Shown here: one piece after another, positions 11,983 through 25,350 of the stretch
How positions within the stretch are numbered: position 1 is the first letter of the stretch
How the letters are laid out: every line of letters starts with the position of its first letter
Assembly: GCF_021018805.1 (NCBI RefSeq)
Contig: NC_086251.1
Location: forward strand, 41,486,767 to 41,550,766
Length of the DNA: 64,000 nt
Source of the DNA: Prinia subflava
Lineage: Eukaryota > Chordata > Aves > Passeriformes > Cisticolidae
Reading direction: 5' to 3'
Translations under genes and position numbers: made by a program
The notes under the pieces: generated by a model
The model's input: the letters and a program-made list of their open reading frames with translations, nothing else
What the model was told of the DNA's origin: nothing
The model's database searches: none

Positions 11983-14900
11983 GGAGGTGGGAGAAGGAGA
12001 AGTTAGCGCCAGATTATCCCCTCCAGACTATTTCAGTCGAGTATATCAGACAGGAAATTCTCTTTAGAGACAACAGACAGAGACACTGCTCTCCACAGCC
12101 TCCACTTTGAACATAGTGACTCCCCTTCAAGTATCCACCCAGGTCTGATTCAGAACAGCACATGGGGATAAAGCAAAGAAGATTATAAAGCACCATGGCA
12201 TAACATCTGGTGTTTGGTAAGATCTAACGAAGAACTCAAAAGAAAGTTTTGATTGTTCTAACCCACGACTTGCATGAGGAAGTTTTACCAGCTTGCATGA
12301 GAATTAAGGAGTAAGAAACACAAAGCCGAGGCAAGTGTTTCTAATGTGTCTGGGGAAAGTAGTACTACTAATTTAAACACAATACACATGGTATTTTAGA
12401 AACCTACATATAAGTGTAAAGATAGCAGAGGCCAGCAGAGGTAAGAAATGTACGTGCAGCAATCCAGTCTTTAATTCTCATTTCCCTTCTTTCAGATCCC
12501 TGCCTATTCAGTATATCAGACATCTTAAAGTATTCAGCAACTGAGGACATCATCAGCCTTCCTTCCAGTCCAGTGAATTGAACCAAACTCAGATTTCAAT
12601 ATCTAGTTTCCCTCTCCAGTCTTCTTACAGCTTGAGCTTATGCACAAGGGATTTAGGACTACTAGAAGGCTTGATGTTTTTTCTAATGCATATCCTCCTA
12701 AAGACAGTGATGCACACCTTGCCAGCAGATTTCACAGCTGTAAGCTGACAGATGAGAAGTATCAGTAGGCAGATATAATGAATTGTGATCCAGACTCCAT
12801 AGGAGAGTGCTTTATGATTGCTTATGCTTTTCTCAGCTTCATCAGTGTTCCTGTGACCTTTCTGCTGCCCCATTCCTCCTGTTTTCTACACCATCTTCAT
12901 GTCTGTCCCTGCCATCCAACTTCTGCTCCTCTCATACTTTGAAACTTGAGAGAGAGAGCTTACGACAGGAGCTAAATGACACTCGCCAGGTATGGAGGAT
13001 GCAGGCAGTCCTGCAGTGATGAGAAGCATGACCACACAGATTTGCCATGTACGGTGCTACATGCTGGGATTAACTTCAGGGTCTGGGGAGCTTTACTTCT
13101 CTAACAATTTACAGTATAAAACAGAAATAAATGAGCAGCTCTGCAGTGGAGAGGGGAAGTGGGTGAGACCCTCACAAATTTTGTGAGTTTCCCTCCCTTT
13201 GACAATAAAATAAGAAAGAATAAAATTGGCTACAGAACTGGCTACTTCCCATTTGTCATCAGCCTGCTAAGCACTGTACAGTCCAAGGAAAACATGAAGT
13301 TCAGCCAAGCTGAGACTTCCCAGCTCTCAGACTGAGGACGTTCCCACTGTTCCCTGAACTCTTCTCTAACAGCCTTGCTGACACCTGTGCACATTCACTG
13401 CTGTGACATAAAGGTGGGGGAAACGAAACCAAATACATCCAGGGATTTAACCCAGCTAGTTACCTCCTCAGGCAGAGCTCGTGCAGAGCACAAAAAAGGG
13501 ATAAAACAGCCCAAGAGTCCTGGTGACAGAGATGGTAAACTGTTACAGTGAACAGGCCTTAAGAGGGATTTAAGAGAAGGATGTGTAGGCTCTCATCACA
13601 AAGCTCCAGGAACAATTCATCTAACATTTGCCATGGATACTATCCCGTGGGGGATAAGGGGATGAATGGAATGATCTAATCCTACCTTCCAATCCTGTGA
13701 TCAACTTAACTAATCTCAGACATTGGTTTAAAAGGTAGTCTGCAGAATGCACCTACAAGATTCCTTGCATTCATTTTCTCTTGTGTCTTAAACGTAGCCT
13801 TCTAGCTTTAAGAAGGTACTGCTTGACATGGCTAGGGAAGTGCAGAGCTGAAGCTGAGTCTGTGAGAAAACCCCTACTCAGCACCATCTTTATTTTAAGT
13901 TCCCAGCACCTGACACCTGACACTGGAATGCTGCCATTCTCCTCTAATCCCTGAATACAAACCAGACCAACCTTTTCCCCTGCAGGGTGCCTTAAGATAC
14001 CATCATTGCCTTTTTCCAGAAAGGCAACCTGGACTGTATCAATGAGTGGTCTGGTGTCCAGTAGAAAAGTGTGACTCATTCTTTCTTTGTCACAGTCACA
14101 AAAGCCACAATAGGACATGTTGCTCCTGATGGCAGGAGACAGGAGAGGATGACCCAGAAGGTCATCCTAGAAAACCCTTTCTTCCAGTCCTGTGTTGCTT
14201 GCCCAGTGAAACTGAGACAAACAATGCTTTCAATGTCGAGAGAAAGGATCAAGAGACTTTAATTTGTCCCTGTCTTGCCACTGACTGTGAAGGGTTTCAT
14301 GTATCCCTTCTATTACTTTACCTGTAAAACATGGGCACTAAAACACACCAAACACAAGAAAATTCAATTAATTCAATGTAGAATTCAATGGCTGGATAAT
14401 TGAGTAACTTGGAAACAAAGTATGCATTTCCAATTAACTGAAAATATCATTCTCTGTTGCCACCAGCCTTTGCAAAGCACCTTCATTGCTCAGAAAGAAA
14501 CATATAATACACAGTTAGCAGTACACATTATTAAATTAGTCATTCACCCAACAATTCTATATGCCAGCATATTTACAATGTGCTAGCTGGTTTGGTTTCT
14601 AGGTGAAGAATGCACAATATTGAACTCAAATTAATGAAATCAAATACTTTACATATTTGTGATTAGAAAAATGCTACAGATAATTTCCAAAATTATGTTG
14701 TTAACAGAACAACATATGGCTTGCCATATTCAGGAGGTTTTTATTGCTGCAGTTGGTGATACAGTTTGGGATCCCTAAGACAAAAGATGTTATATAAATA
14801 TCAATGCAAAAGTATTTCTACAGTTTCTTGCTAACAAAACCCCAACAGCTTTCTGCATACTTTGCATAGTTGTTTATTACTTTTACTACTTTATTATAAC

Positions 14901-15663
14901 TTTTTACAAAAGCTCAAGTAATATAATATATTAATTATGATTGTAATTAGTATTCCAGAGTCTCTGATATATTTCCTTTCAGATGGGACCAGAACCCCAA
15001 TGACTACCTCCCAGTTTGGGCAGTTCTATCTTCTTCCACTTCTATTCAATTTCAGCTGGATATAATCTGATTCCTTCCATAAGAGACAATGAAAGTGCTA
15101 CTCTGTACTGTTAAATAATTGTCATGACAACTAAGAATGACTGCATTTCAACAATGGGATAAGAAATTTCTGTATTTTATCTGTAAACACTTGTCGTATT
15201 TCAAATGCTTACCTAAAGAGTTAATTTCAAATATTTGTGCTTAGTGTTCTTTATCCCTTCTCTTTTAATTTCTTTCTAGTCCAGATCCCCTGGTCTAAGT
15301 GGGAGGGAGGATTACAGAACTCAAAGTGTCTTTAAGCTACTTAAATACTTCAGTAATTCTGGGGCTAGTGGTGGGTCAATTTAGCTCCTAGGGATCATGC
15401 CAATGGCATCACCTGCTCAAATGAGACACAGCTAGAAGATGGGACCTGCAGATCTGAGCATTCATGGGCCAGATGAAATCATACACTAAACTAAGATGGG
15501 GAAGCACAGTTGCAGGATGTAAAGGCAGCAGCTGTAAGAACTGAAGATTTCCAGAGGCAGTTTTTAACCACTGGTTTGAGAATCAGCTGTGATTTCAACA
15601 GCCACATCTACCCAACTGGACTGAACCACCTCCAGCACAGAAAAGGCCTCAGGGAGAAGATGA
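11983..15663. other. Intergenic; AT-rich block at the right
   Basis: No gene is recognised. From about 14340 to 14960 the DNA is AT-rich with many TAAT/ATTA words (for example AATATATTAATTATGATTG near 14923). Such composition suits a homeodomain-bound conserved element but is not proof of one. Confidence 0.5.
14255..14345 (+). mobile_element. Possible MIR-like fragment
   Basis: TGTCTTGCCACTGACTGTGA and, further on, TTTACCTGTAAAACATGGGC resemble separate parts of the MIR sense core, with a poorly matching section between. The call is weak. Confidence 0.3.
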
Positions 15664-15755
15664 AAGTTTAATTAATTAATGTTTGTAAAATGCTTTGAGA
15701 CCCTCAGATGGAACACACTAGAGAAGCAGAAAGACTTAATTATTTTTACCACTGA
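15664..15755 (+). mobile_element. 3' end of an ancient MIR/L2-like retroposon
   Basis: TTAATGTTTGTAAAATGCTT followed by TGAGACCCTCAGATGGAA, then CACTAGAGAAGCAGAAAG and an AT-rich end, match the widespread amniote tail TTAATGTTTGTAAAGCGCTT / TGAGATCCTCGGATGAAA. Orientation is plus. Confidence 0.55.
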
Positions 15756-18700
15756 TATTATGGAGGGCAATTGATAATATCATATTTAGATGCTATAGTC
15801 CTTCCATTCTTTTTAGGCTGGATCTGATCTGCACATGATATCTGAGACCTAAGAACAGCTAGCAGAAATGGTGAAATTATAATCTTAAGCATTTGATTTG
15901 TAAAAATCAAATATCCCTTTTCAGGGATATATGCTCAACGTTTTGTCAGACCTGCTGCTAAAAAGTGGTCGACCTACAGCATGAGCACACCTTAAACCAG
16001 ACACTGAATTATGCCTTTGTCTCCTGCCACAGTAGTTCTTTTTCCCTTATTTCCCTTTACATGATTTTGCAACAGGAAATGTAGCTATTAGCTAAATGAC
16101 AGCAAAAGATTCATACTGCCATTATCAGAGTTAACATGCTGAATAAGCACAAGGAGATATTGGCTAGTTTAGCAGGACAGGAAAACAGACTCCAGATCCT
16201 TTTACCTCCATGTCACCAGGTTCAGCCCAGCCTAGATTGATTATTACAAAAATGCCATTTGACACCTTTTTGGCAAGCTGGACAAAATGAACTGGGCAAG
16301 GGAAGGACTGAAAAATCTCAGCCCAAGTCCCACTGGGACGAGTATCAACACAAATGGCACTGCTTGCCAGGTCAGAAAAGAGGCCATTGCATTCCTCAAA
16401 CACATTACTTCCAGGAGGGCAGGAGGAATAATGTCAAGACCATGTTACAGAAATGTGCCCTGTCCTGCATTTACCTTTTAGACTCTGAAATTAACCGAGC
16501 GCCTTCCATCATAAAAAATACCCACTTTAAAGAGCAGAGGTGAGAAAGTAGGTATCACTATATCACTAGACAGGGAGTATTATTTGCAGGCACTTTCCCA
16601 AAAGGAGCTGCTTTAGGAATATGCTTCAGGAAAGAAATGGGAATCTGGGAATTACTGTTAGTAACAATCTGTTGTAACTCCATGTTACTAAAATACATCT
16701 GCACCCCTGCACTGTATCCATCCCTGGTTTGTTTGCTGCAGGAAGCATAGCTCATTTGGAGTGAAAATCAGTGGAATGAGTGCCTGACTCTCCAAGTTAC
16801 AGTATCTTAGACACCTTTCAGTCTTTGCTATAACACTTGGGCACTACCTTGTCCTTAACATATTTTTCGTTATGATACCCTGGTGCTCCTTCAGATGATC
16901 TTGCTGCAGTCAGCATGGATCTTATTGCAGTTGCACATGCACCTCATATGAACAAGTCTGGATTTTTTAAGGAACTGTGTTTGGCATCTCATAGAATTGT
17001 AGAAAGTTAAGTGCTGCAAAACTGTGGAACTAAAATTGAGGGCCTGAATTTGCAGCAAAACTACCCTGAACTTTATCTCTTGTGATAAAGAGATCACTTT
17101 CTGATATTCCACAAGGTTAACAGAGAGGCAATTTGTCTCAATCTTTGTCCATGGTTCCTTATGGGATGCGTATCGATAAATTATGTGTGTTACATGGCAT
17201 AGATAGCCGTGGGTTTTTCTATGTGGTGCAAGACTTAGGAAGTTTCTTGGTACTGCAGAAGGCCAAGGACAAGCAATGAGGACTCGCTATTTTCGTTCAT
17301 CTGCAGTGGTTTGAATACTGGGTGAAATGGGTTTACTCATTGTAACTCCTTGTCCTGGCTGACAGGATGAGAAAATTCATAAAGTAAAATTTTGAAGCTC
17401 AGACACAGCAGCATAACCAAAGTGCTGTGTAACCACTGCCATGACAGGATGAGCAGAAGGAAGGCCATATTCCTTGAGAGGAGAACAGGAGCACCTAGAT
17501 GGCTCCTCCACAGCCACATTCATTTGTAGATGTACAACCCTGACCCAAGCCCAAACTAGTTAGACCTTTTCACTGGATGAAGAATCGAAGCATGAAGGGA
17601 CACCCAGATTCAAAAGCTATTTAGACAAGTATGCAGATAGATGCCAGCTAGTATTTTCAGAAAACACTGTTCAGCAGCTAAGATCAGTAAAAATATGCCC
17701 CAAAACAGCCTACAGCCAAGCAGAGAATCACAGAGGTCAGAGAGGTCACCATGGGAACAGCAAGCTGCTGAGTGTCAGCTGCTCTGCAGGAAGCACCTTG
17801 GTGCATACTCCTTTGATAAAGGTGAAGTAGTGTAAGGCTGCTGTGGCTTCTGTTGTGTGTCAACAGAAAGGAATTAACTGTCTCAGGTTTAGTGTGGCAG
17901 AAAGGTGTGTAAATGGATATGGTGCTGCTAGTGTCTTGATACAGAGGCGACTTACAAGGCAGAGCATTACAGTTCCTAGAAAGAAACCAAACAAACTCGG
18001 AAAATAAAACATTCTGACCTACTTTCACCTCCACTAACTTAGTCTTTCCTTAAAAGCTTAAGTAGATACATTCACTTGTTGCTAGGCTCTCAGCAGCAGG
18101 ATTTGAAGTCCAGGGATTCCAGTTATGCTTAGCAAAGAAGCATGTAGTGGTGCCTGGAGTACAAAGACATTGTGTCTCACCCCCATTCTCACAAATAGGA
18201 GGACTGATAGCTTGAATGCGTTTGCAGCTCTCAGTTGAGCTCAGCTTTTGTGAAAGCCTGTAAGCAGAGAGATGGGTTTCAGAGCACCCAGAACAAAGCC
18301 CACTAAACCTTCACGGGTCACAGCAAGGTCTTTGAGAGCTGGGGTCACCACAGAACTTGGGCTAAATCACTCTGACCAGCTTATAGTAAATGAGGATGAT
18401 GACATGGTAGCATCTGACTTACCAGGAACATGGATATGCAATGGGTGAAGGTGAAGCTAAAAAACCAGATGTACTTGACCTTTCTTCTTGGGTCCTCTGA
18501 GGATTTGCAACTCACACCCTGTCTGAGAGCACTGGTGACCTGGCCTCAGAGACAAGAGGAGATGCACAGGATTTTAACAACAAAGTGTGTTTGTAGTTCC
18601 ACTAATGCTGAATCCAGGAAATTTCATTGTTCACAGCATAGGCCATGACCGCCACAGCCTGCTTTGGAGGCAGTGACCTCTGCCAAATGGTGACAGAACT

Positions 18701-21700
18701 CAGCTCCTTCTTTCAGCTTAATCCTGACCTGCAGCTCCACCTTTTAGCCCCTGGCTTCCCAAATCGCTTTGACAAGACACTGAACTCCTGACCTACAGAA
18801 TCCTCTTTTAGTCCAGTCCTTATCCCCCTCTGTCTCTATCATTTCATCACCCTGAGCTCTGCCAAAGCCTCTCACTCTGGATCTGTGACACCTTCCTTAC
18901 TCCCATACTGAATATACTAGCAATGCCATTCTCACCAGTAAGCTCTTCTGCCCGACCCTTGCCAACACTCCTTGACCCTTACAGTACTGGTTTTGTTAGT
19001 CACTGATGGGTTAAACTGAACCCTCCCAACTTGAAGTGCTTCTGCTACTACAATTCAGAGCTCACCCCTCCTCCAGCTGTGTTGATGCACCTCCCCCTTA
19101 AGAGGCTCTCAGCACACTTTATTCTTAATGGCTACAGCCTGCAAAGATGCTGAAACAGGAAGCCAGATGAATGCTGTGCAACCTTGGGAATGCAAATTCC
19201 ATGTGTTTGTGAAGTCAAAGCAAGCCATTTCCTTCCCCGTCCCTCCTCCCTGCACAGGCGTGCAAGCCGCAGCTAATAGGAAACCACACAGGCACACACA
19301 AAGCTTTGTCCATGCTAATTGCCAGGAGCTGAGGCCCAGTCATCCTGTTGACTAATTTGTCAGCCTCTGCTGACTCAGCAGTCTGGGGGAGCATTTTCTC
19401 TCAAGGCTTAAGTGCATTGGGAAGTAAATGGCTCTTATTGTTTTTTCCTTCCCTTCACTCTGGTGTCTGTATTTGTGGACAATTCTTGCCCCGGGCTTGA
19501 CCTTGGCTGCAGCAGTGACTGGAGGGCTGGGATTGCCGGGTCTAGTGGGCCTCTCATTAAACCCTAATGGAAAGAACAGGCTCAAGAGTGGTAGGAGAAA
19601 GAGGGGGGAATGTGTGACCTCATCTGGAAATAGCATGTACTCCAGCAGGGCAAGACGGAGAAGAGAGTGAGGCAAGAGCTGACCTGAATTATGTGCCTTG
19701 CATGAGTTAAAAACAAGTGAGATCAAGAAACTGGGCCGTCTGGAACAAACATCCCTAAAACAGCCTGAAATATGCAGGACTTCCTTACTGAGTACTGCCT
19801 CTGCCCTTTGCTTGAACAGCAGATCTGGGCAGGAGCCCAAACAAAAGTCCTCGGGCCAAAGGGAGAAACTGCTGCTGGCGAACTGCAGATGGCACAGGAA
19901 GAGGCAGAGTCATCCCTGGGCCGATGCTGCAGGCAGGACAGACACCTGCAGCCATTCCATGCAGTTCTGAACAGCCGTGCACGAGGGCCATCCCGTATCC
20001 TGGCTGTGTAAGGACTTGTTTACAGAAAAGCTTACTGGAAAACATGAGACAAAGTAGAGGAGGAGACAGAAAACAAACTCCTGTGGAATTCCCTTTACCC
20101 CAGACTGTTCATGGAGATCAGTGCGCCCAAGTGCACAGGTAGGACAGCCCATATTGCACAGGCACATCTACCCCATGCACAGAGGCCGAAAACATGTATT
20201 TGTCCCACAGCTGCATGAGCCCGTGCACACTTTTAAAGTGCACAAACCTATATGGAGGGAGAAACACTACCATGTGCTAAACGGGTGTCTCATATTCACC
20301 CATTTATTCGTACATGAGCCTTCTGTTTGGGCATATCCCTGGTGTATGCCTGTTCTGAGCATACCCACTAGCCCAGCTCTGCCCCAGTAGCTCTGTCAGT
20401 ACTGTGAAACTTTGACTCAGCTGATAGCAGCAGAGTCAAATCCTTTCTTGGAGAATGGCAAGCAGAGCACATTTCTGCAGTCATTGGGGAGGGAGTGCTG
20501 TGAATGCATAATACTTGTTTGCAGAACAGTACAGACAGGGATTCTGCTGGATTTCATCTGGAGGTGATTAAATAATTCATTCTCAATAATATTGAGAATT
20601 TTGGCAACATTTTCACTGAACAAATATTCACAAATACATTTCCATTCGTTAGCTAACTTTGGCTCTTACATTCCATTTAATATGCAGCTCTACCGAATTT
20701 TGGTTCCAGGTAGGAAAATAAGCTGGAGCCTGTAAGATGAGTGGATCCTAGTAGATTTTAGCCAGTTTTGCAATCAGCAGGTGGCATTTATCTAATTGTC
20801 TCTTTGTGAGAAAGGGCTTTGCTATGCAATATTTTCTTAAGCAGTCTGGGAATCCCAAAAGTGTTTATTGAGACACCTAGGCATTTATAGTATGTACAAC
20901 TTCTGTCTGCATTTTCTTTAAATTCTTTAGTTTGTAAATTCTCAGAAGTACCAGGTTTGCTGTTTTTCACTTTGACCTGTGTGCCCTGTTTATTGTACTT
21001 TGAAGAAATTATTCTTCTTTGGAGAGTATTCTGCATGTCAGTAAGATGAGCAGGTCCTCTGAAGGTAACAGGCATGTTTTTTTCAGGGTCGCTGTTTTGA
21101 GGAAGCCTTAGAAAACAAACCTTCTTCTATCTTTCTCCGGCTGCCAAAACAGATATGAAACAAAACTTTGCAGGTTAGTCCTGTGGGTTTTTTCCTAAAC
21201 AACCTCAGTACAGCCTGCTCTGTTCCTGACTTGCAGGAGTCTAGATCATTGTCAGGCTGTTAAAGAATTTGCTTTTATTCCAGGCTTTCTGAAGTTTACT
21301 TTTCCCATCTCTTTCCATCCATCTCAGTTTAGTTACAAATCTCTCTCCTCCTGGGAATTTCTCTGCTCTGCTAGTGAGTCCACATCCTTTTATATGGCTC
21401 ATAAAGAGCTCATGGACTCCTGGGAGGTTCAGAAGACTATAATGAATAACTCAAAAATAATCATTCCACCACGTAGAAATACTGAGAGGCTCTAATTTCT
21501 ATTGAGGACAAATCATACAAATGTGGCCCTTCTAAGCCAAATCCATTTTAAAATAGAATATTTCAACAATCACTGGAAGACTTTTAAGAGATAAAAAACT
21601 TCTCACTGTCCAGACATCCCCTTTATTAAATGCCTCATCTAATTCATTGGAATCTCTCCATATTAGGCATAATACCAAACACTAAAATGTATCAGGTAGA

Positions 21701-22497
21701 AAGAAAGATGAAAGTGAAATTGGGACTTGAATTGTCACAGAAAATTACTTCATAATGTTAAATTGAACTCATGGCCACAGTCCCATGGAAGTGAGTATTT
21801 TTCACAGAAAGAGACAGATCCTTAGTCTTGGCTGTACTCTATGTATGTATTAAGTTCAAGGACAAAGGTGGTCTTAAACCACCCTTGGTGTCACCAGTCA
21901 TAATGTGCTGGGTTCTCTGATGTAAATTAGAGCAGGCAAATGAGTCTCACTAAAGGGGTTTGATATTTTTCTAGATGTTGCAAATCAGTCACAGGCACAA
22001 AGTCAAGACCCTTTATTGTGGGTGGGTTCACAAAGCCTGGCAGTAAAATGTGCCACAGCACTTCTCTATCTGGAGAAGTGAAGACTCTCCAGCAGTCTAG
22101 GGCCTACACTAGAGCCCCATCTATTCACCAGCACTACACTGCAACCTGCACCTTTCCACCAGCTTCACAGTGTGGAAGCAATAAGCTCTTTGGACTTCTT
22201 TGTAAATCAAGAGTTACAGCAGACTAGGCATATACTATCTTTTATTCCTACTGCAAAGTGTTTTCCAAATAAATGTTAGCTATTCTTTCCTTTCCTGAGA
22301 ATGAGGATGTTCCTCCAGTGTATGAAAAGGAAAATTCTGCCTTTTTTATTTTAAAGGGATACTTTTATTTTAAATGTGAGAGAACATGGTTTCTTCACCC
22401 ATCAGCTTCTCAAAAGAAAACTATGATTTCTGTGAAAAAATGTGAAGCCAAATAGAAAGAGGTGACAACATGATCTTGAAGTACTACAGTCTGTTTC
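15756..22497. other. Intergenic, no gene recognised
   Basis: It holds the CTCF-like site at 20774, an octamer at 19190-19197, and a pyrimidine-biased stretch (about 18690-18990) with the word CTGACCTGCAG / CTGACCTACAG repeated. Frames of up to 162 codons (minus strand, 19352-19840) have no recognisable domain. Confidence 0.5.
20774..20787 (+). promoter_or_regulatory. CTCF-like site
   Basis: TCAGCAGGTGGCAT matches 12 of 14 positions of CCASYAGRKGGCRS in the plus orientation. Confidence 0.4.
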
Positions 22498-22584
22498 CCC
22501 CTTTCCCTTTTTCTTCCTTTTTCTTCCTTTTTCTTCCTTTTTCTTCCTTTTTCTTCCTTTTTCTTCCTTTTTCTTCCCTTTTCC
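22498..22584. repeat. 10-bp pyrimidine tandem repeat (TTCTTCCTTT)n
   Basis: Six exact 10-bp units (22511-22570) are flanked by variant units (CTTTCCCTTT, TTCTTCCCTT). The tract is all-pyrimidine on the plus strand. Confidence 0.93.
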
Positions 22585-22931
22585 TCTGCTTCCTAATCCA
22601 ACACTCTCTACCTTCTCTGTAGTAGGAATCAATGATTTCAGTAATACAAGTTTTAGCAAAGCTGGCATCTGTAAAAGCTAGGTAGTTTGGAGCCAGGGCT
22701 CTGTACCTTGCAGTGTGCTTCTATTTTAGTTACTGCTGGCATATCCTTCAATCACAGCATGGGATTAAGTACACAGGTTAAGTACACGGGACAGACAATT
22801 CTGTCCCCTTAGTATAAAACTGCATCACTGGGTTCCCATCCTTTTTCTTCCACTTCAGTGAGCTGCAGCTTTTCCCTGCTCCTATTTCCACTTGTGATAG
22901 CTTATGCCAAGAGCATTAAGTAGTGCACTGC

Positions 22932-23005
22932 CCCCTCCCCTTCCCCTTCCCCCTCTCTCTCTCCATCCCCATCCCCATCCTCCCAGCCCCAACCCCCACC
23001 CCTGA
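22932..23005. repeat. C-rich low-complexity tract
   Basis: This stretch is nearly all pyrimidine and C-rich (CCCCTCC, CTCTCTCT, then CCCCATCCCCATCC). Its minus strand has several runs of three or more G. Confidence 0.8.
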
Positions 23006-25175
23006 GGAATGAAGTTGCTGAATTGTATTCATAGGTCCCATTCTACTCTGTATAAAATTAAAGGTTTACAGAATCCAGTTCGGTTGCCGTGGTATCTAGG
23101 AAAGTCTTCAGAAGCACAGGCAATAGCAAACCAGGCCTAGCTTTGCTTAAGGGACTTCTCTGAAGGAGGGAAGAGGAGCCAGTGCAACCCCTGTGGATTT
23201 AGGAAACAAATAAGCAGCTTCTCATGAAAGGAAACAAGCGATTTCCCTGGAAATTGCAAGGGCATTGATCACCTTTTCAGTACTTTGGCTTGAGTGGAGA
23301 ATCCCTCAGTCTCTCCTGCCACATCCCAATGGGGCCTGAATGAATTACAAAAAAGCAACAGGGTGGTCATGTTCTGGTAGTGCAGTGCTGGGGAAGGCTG
23401 AAGGGACAGCAGGGAGCTACCATGTGTCTCTGTTTCTGGGTGACAGTACTGAAGCAGGACAGCCAAGCTACACTGCAGAACTGACTCATCTGTTCTACAC
23501 CACCAACCACCAGCATTTTGGAGAGACTTCTCTAGCAACACTAAAACATGGGCTAAATTGGTCCTTAAGCCCCCCCCCCATCAGTTTTTTCTGAGGGATG
23601 GCTTTTTTCTCCTGGTTTTACCTTTCCCTCTTGCTACCCTCCCTGTATTCACATCTGGCCTGATCTCTGTGGGAGCTTGGACAGCTCTCTCTACCTCCCG
23701 TTTGATGTCTGGGGTAAGCAACACCAACATCCATCCCAGAGAGATAGGCTTTGTGGGAGTAATGTTTGGTGAATTCATGTCTACAATCACTTTGAGGTCC
23801 TCTAACAGTCTCACAATAGAAAATGACTATTTTTGATTGCTGCTGTCTCTCCCATAGGCCAGTTCTTGGGAGAACTTCTCATCATGATGCCCTGCCTAAA
23901 GCTCTCGTGCCCTTTATGCAGGGACGTGACAGTTCCTGAGCAGAGCCTCCTTCACACAAGTTATTTCTGTATCAGCGTTGCTGCACACTAGGCTGCTTAA
24001 ATCCGGTGCAATCCAGGAAGAGGTGATTCCTCCTCTGCCTGCCCTGCTCACAGCGCGTTGTCACCTACTCTGTGAACCACGCCAGATGCTGCAGCTTTGC
24101 TTTTACTTGGGGAATTACATGCTAAGGTGGTTTCTCCTTCCCATCCCCCAAATCTCCAGTCACAAAAACAAGCAAATGCTTGTGAGCTAATCTTGTGCAG
24201 AGACTTTATTAAATAAACACAACTGGTACTGGTGACTTGTTTGTTTGGGGTTGGTTTTTTTTTTTTGTTTTGCATTTGCTATCTTTGGAAAGCTAATCCT
24301 CCGGAGTCCACCCAGCGATTTCAGTCACCTCCAAATAACACTTACTAACAACCTTAATAAATCCATCTCCTAAGCAGCAGTCACTACTGCCTGGCACTGA
24401 ATTACACAGAACCCCTCAGAAGCTCTGCTTCAGCTGACGCCCTTGTTTATCTTGATCATAAGTGAAATGGAGCACTTGCTCTATACATTCTCAAACCCCC
24501 TCGAACGCCTCTTTTGGGCAGTGTGACTGCACACACTAATGAAGAGGAAGGCGGTCAGGAGGATGTGACTTGCAGGCTTCTTCCACCCTGCTCCAAGCCA
24601 GCTGCTGAGCACTTCTCACAAGGTTGCTTATATCTGGCTTAAGAGAGACATATGAAATGTATGTGTAGCCATAAACAGAGCAACTGTTTGATTTCTAGGG
24701 AAAAATTAAAGTTCATCATCAAAATATTGGTCCTAATCAAAGCAGGGAAACCTCAGGACATATTCTTCACACTTTTGGTGGCTGGTCTAAGTCCTCATGG
24801 CAAGAGATGGGGTGTCAGGACATAGACATTCTATTCTCATCTATTTACTTGGCTTTGTGATATTGAGACAAGTTATAAAAGGAGAGATCCATCCATCAGA
24901 GCTCCATCCATAAGCACTGCATATGTCTCAGTTCAAACTGCAAACCTAACTCTTGCTAGGTTCCACAGCCTAATTTAGGGTCCCTGAAAACTGCAGTGTC
25001 CTGTTTTTAACATTGTCTTTTCCCTGGTACTTGTAGGCCTTCATACCTTGTGTGATGATCTCATGCCTTCTATGATTATCTCATGCTTAACATGCTTCCT
25101 CCACTTTGCTCCTGAAGAACTTCAAACTGGCACACAAATTCATACAAAGACTCCTTCAGTAAGTCTCCATTTCCT
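23006..25175. other. Intergenic, no gene recognised
   Basis: A C10 run lies at 23570-23579. A region near 23560-23840 is open on both strands (77-92 codons) without a recognisable domain. Confidence 0.5.
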
Positions 25176-25350
25176 TCAAAACAGCTCTATAAGAGGCACT
25201 GCTTTGCTTAAGTATTATTAACTCCTGGTGCTACTGATGGGAAATTAAAGATCCATGTGAAATGACTAGCTTATAGCAGTGGCAAATCAGGTACCAAGGT
25301 AGAAAGAAGACTGGAGATTTCTTGCATTTAGATCCTCAGTCGACACAGCC
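25176..25350 (-). mobile_element. Ancient MIR-like (CORE-SINE) fragment
   Basis: The order ACAGCTCTATAAGAGGCACT ... TATTATTAACTCC ... GATGGGAAATTAAAG ... GAAATGACTAGCTTATAGCA ... TGGCAAATCAGG follows the MIR antisense landmarks (ACAACCCTATGAGG, TATTATTATCCC, GATGAGGAAACTGAGG, GTGACTTGCC, AGTGGCAGAGC). It is an old, diverged copy. Confidence 0.55.

Noticed and set aside
19352..19840. 162-codon minus-strand frame
   Set aside because: No domain or family resemblance, and overlapping frames of similar quality exist on the other strand.
23581..23836. Region open on both strands, considered as an exon
   Set aside because: No recognisable domain and no convincing splice pair. The minus-strand frame starts at GTG right after an in-frame stop.
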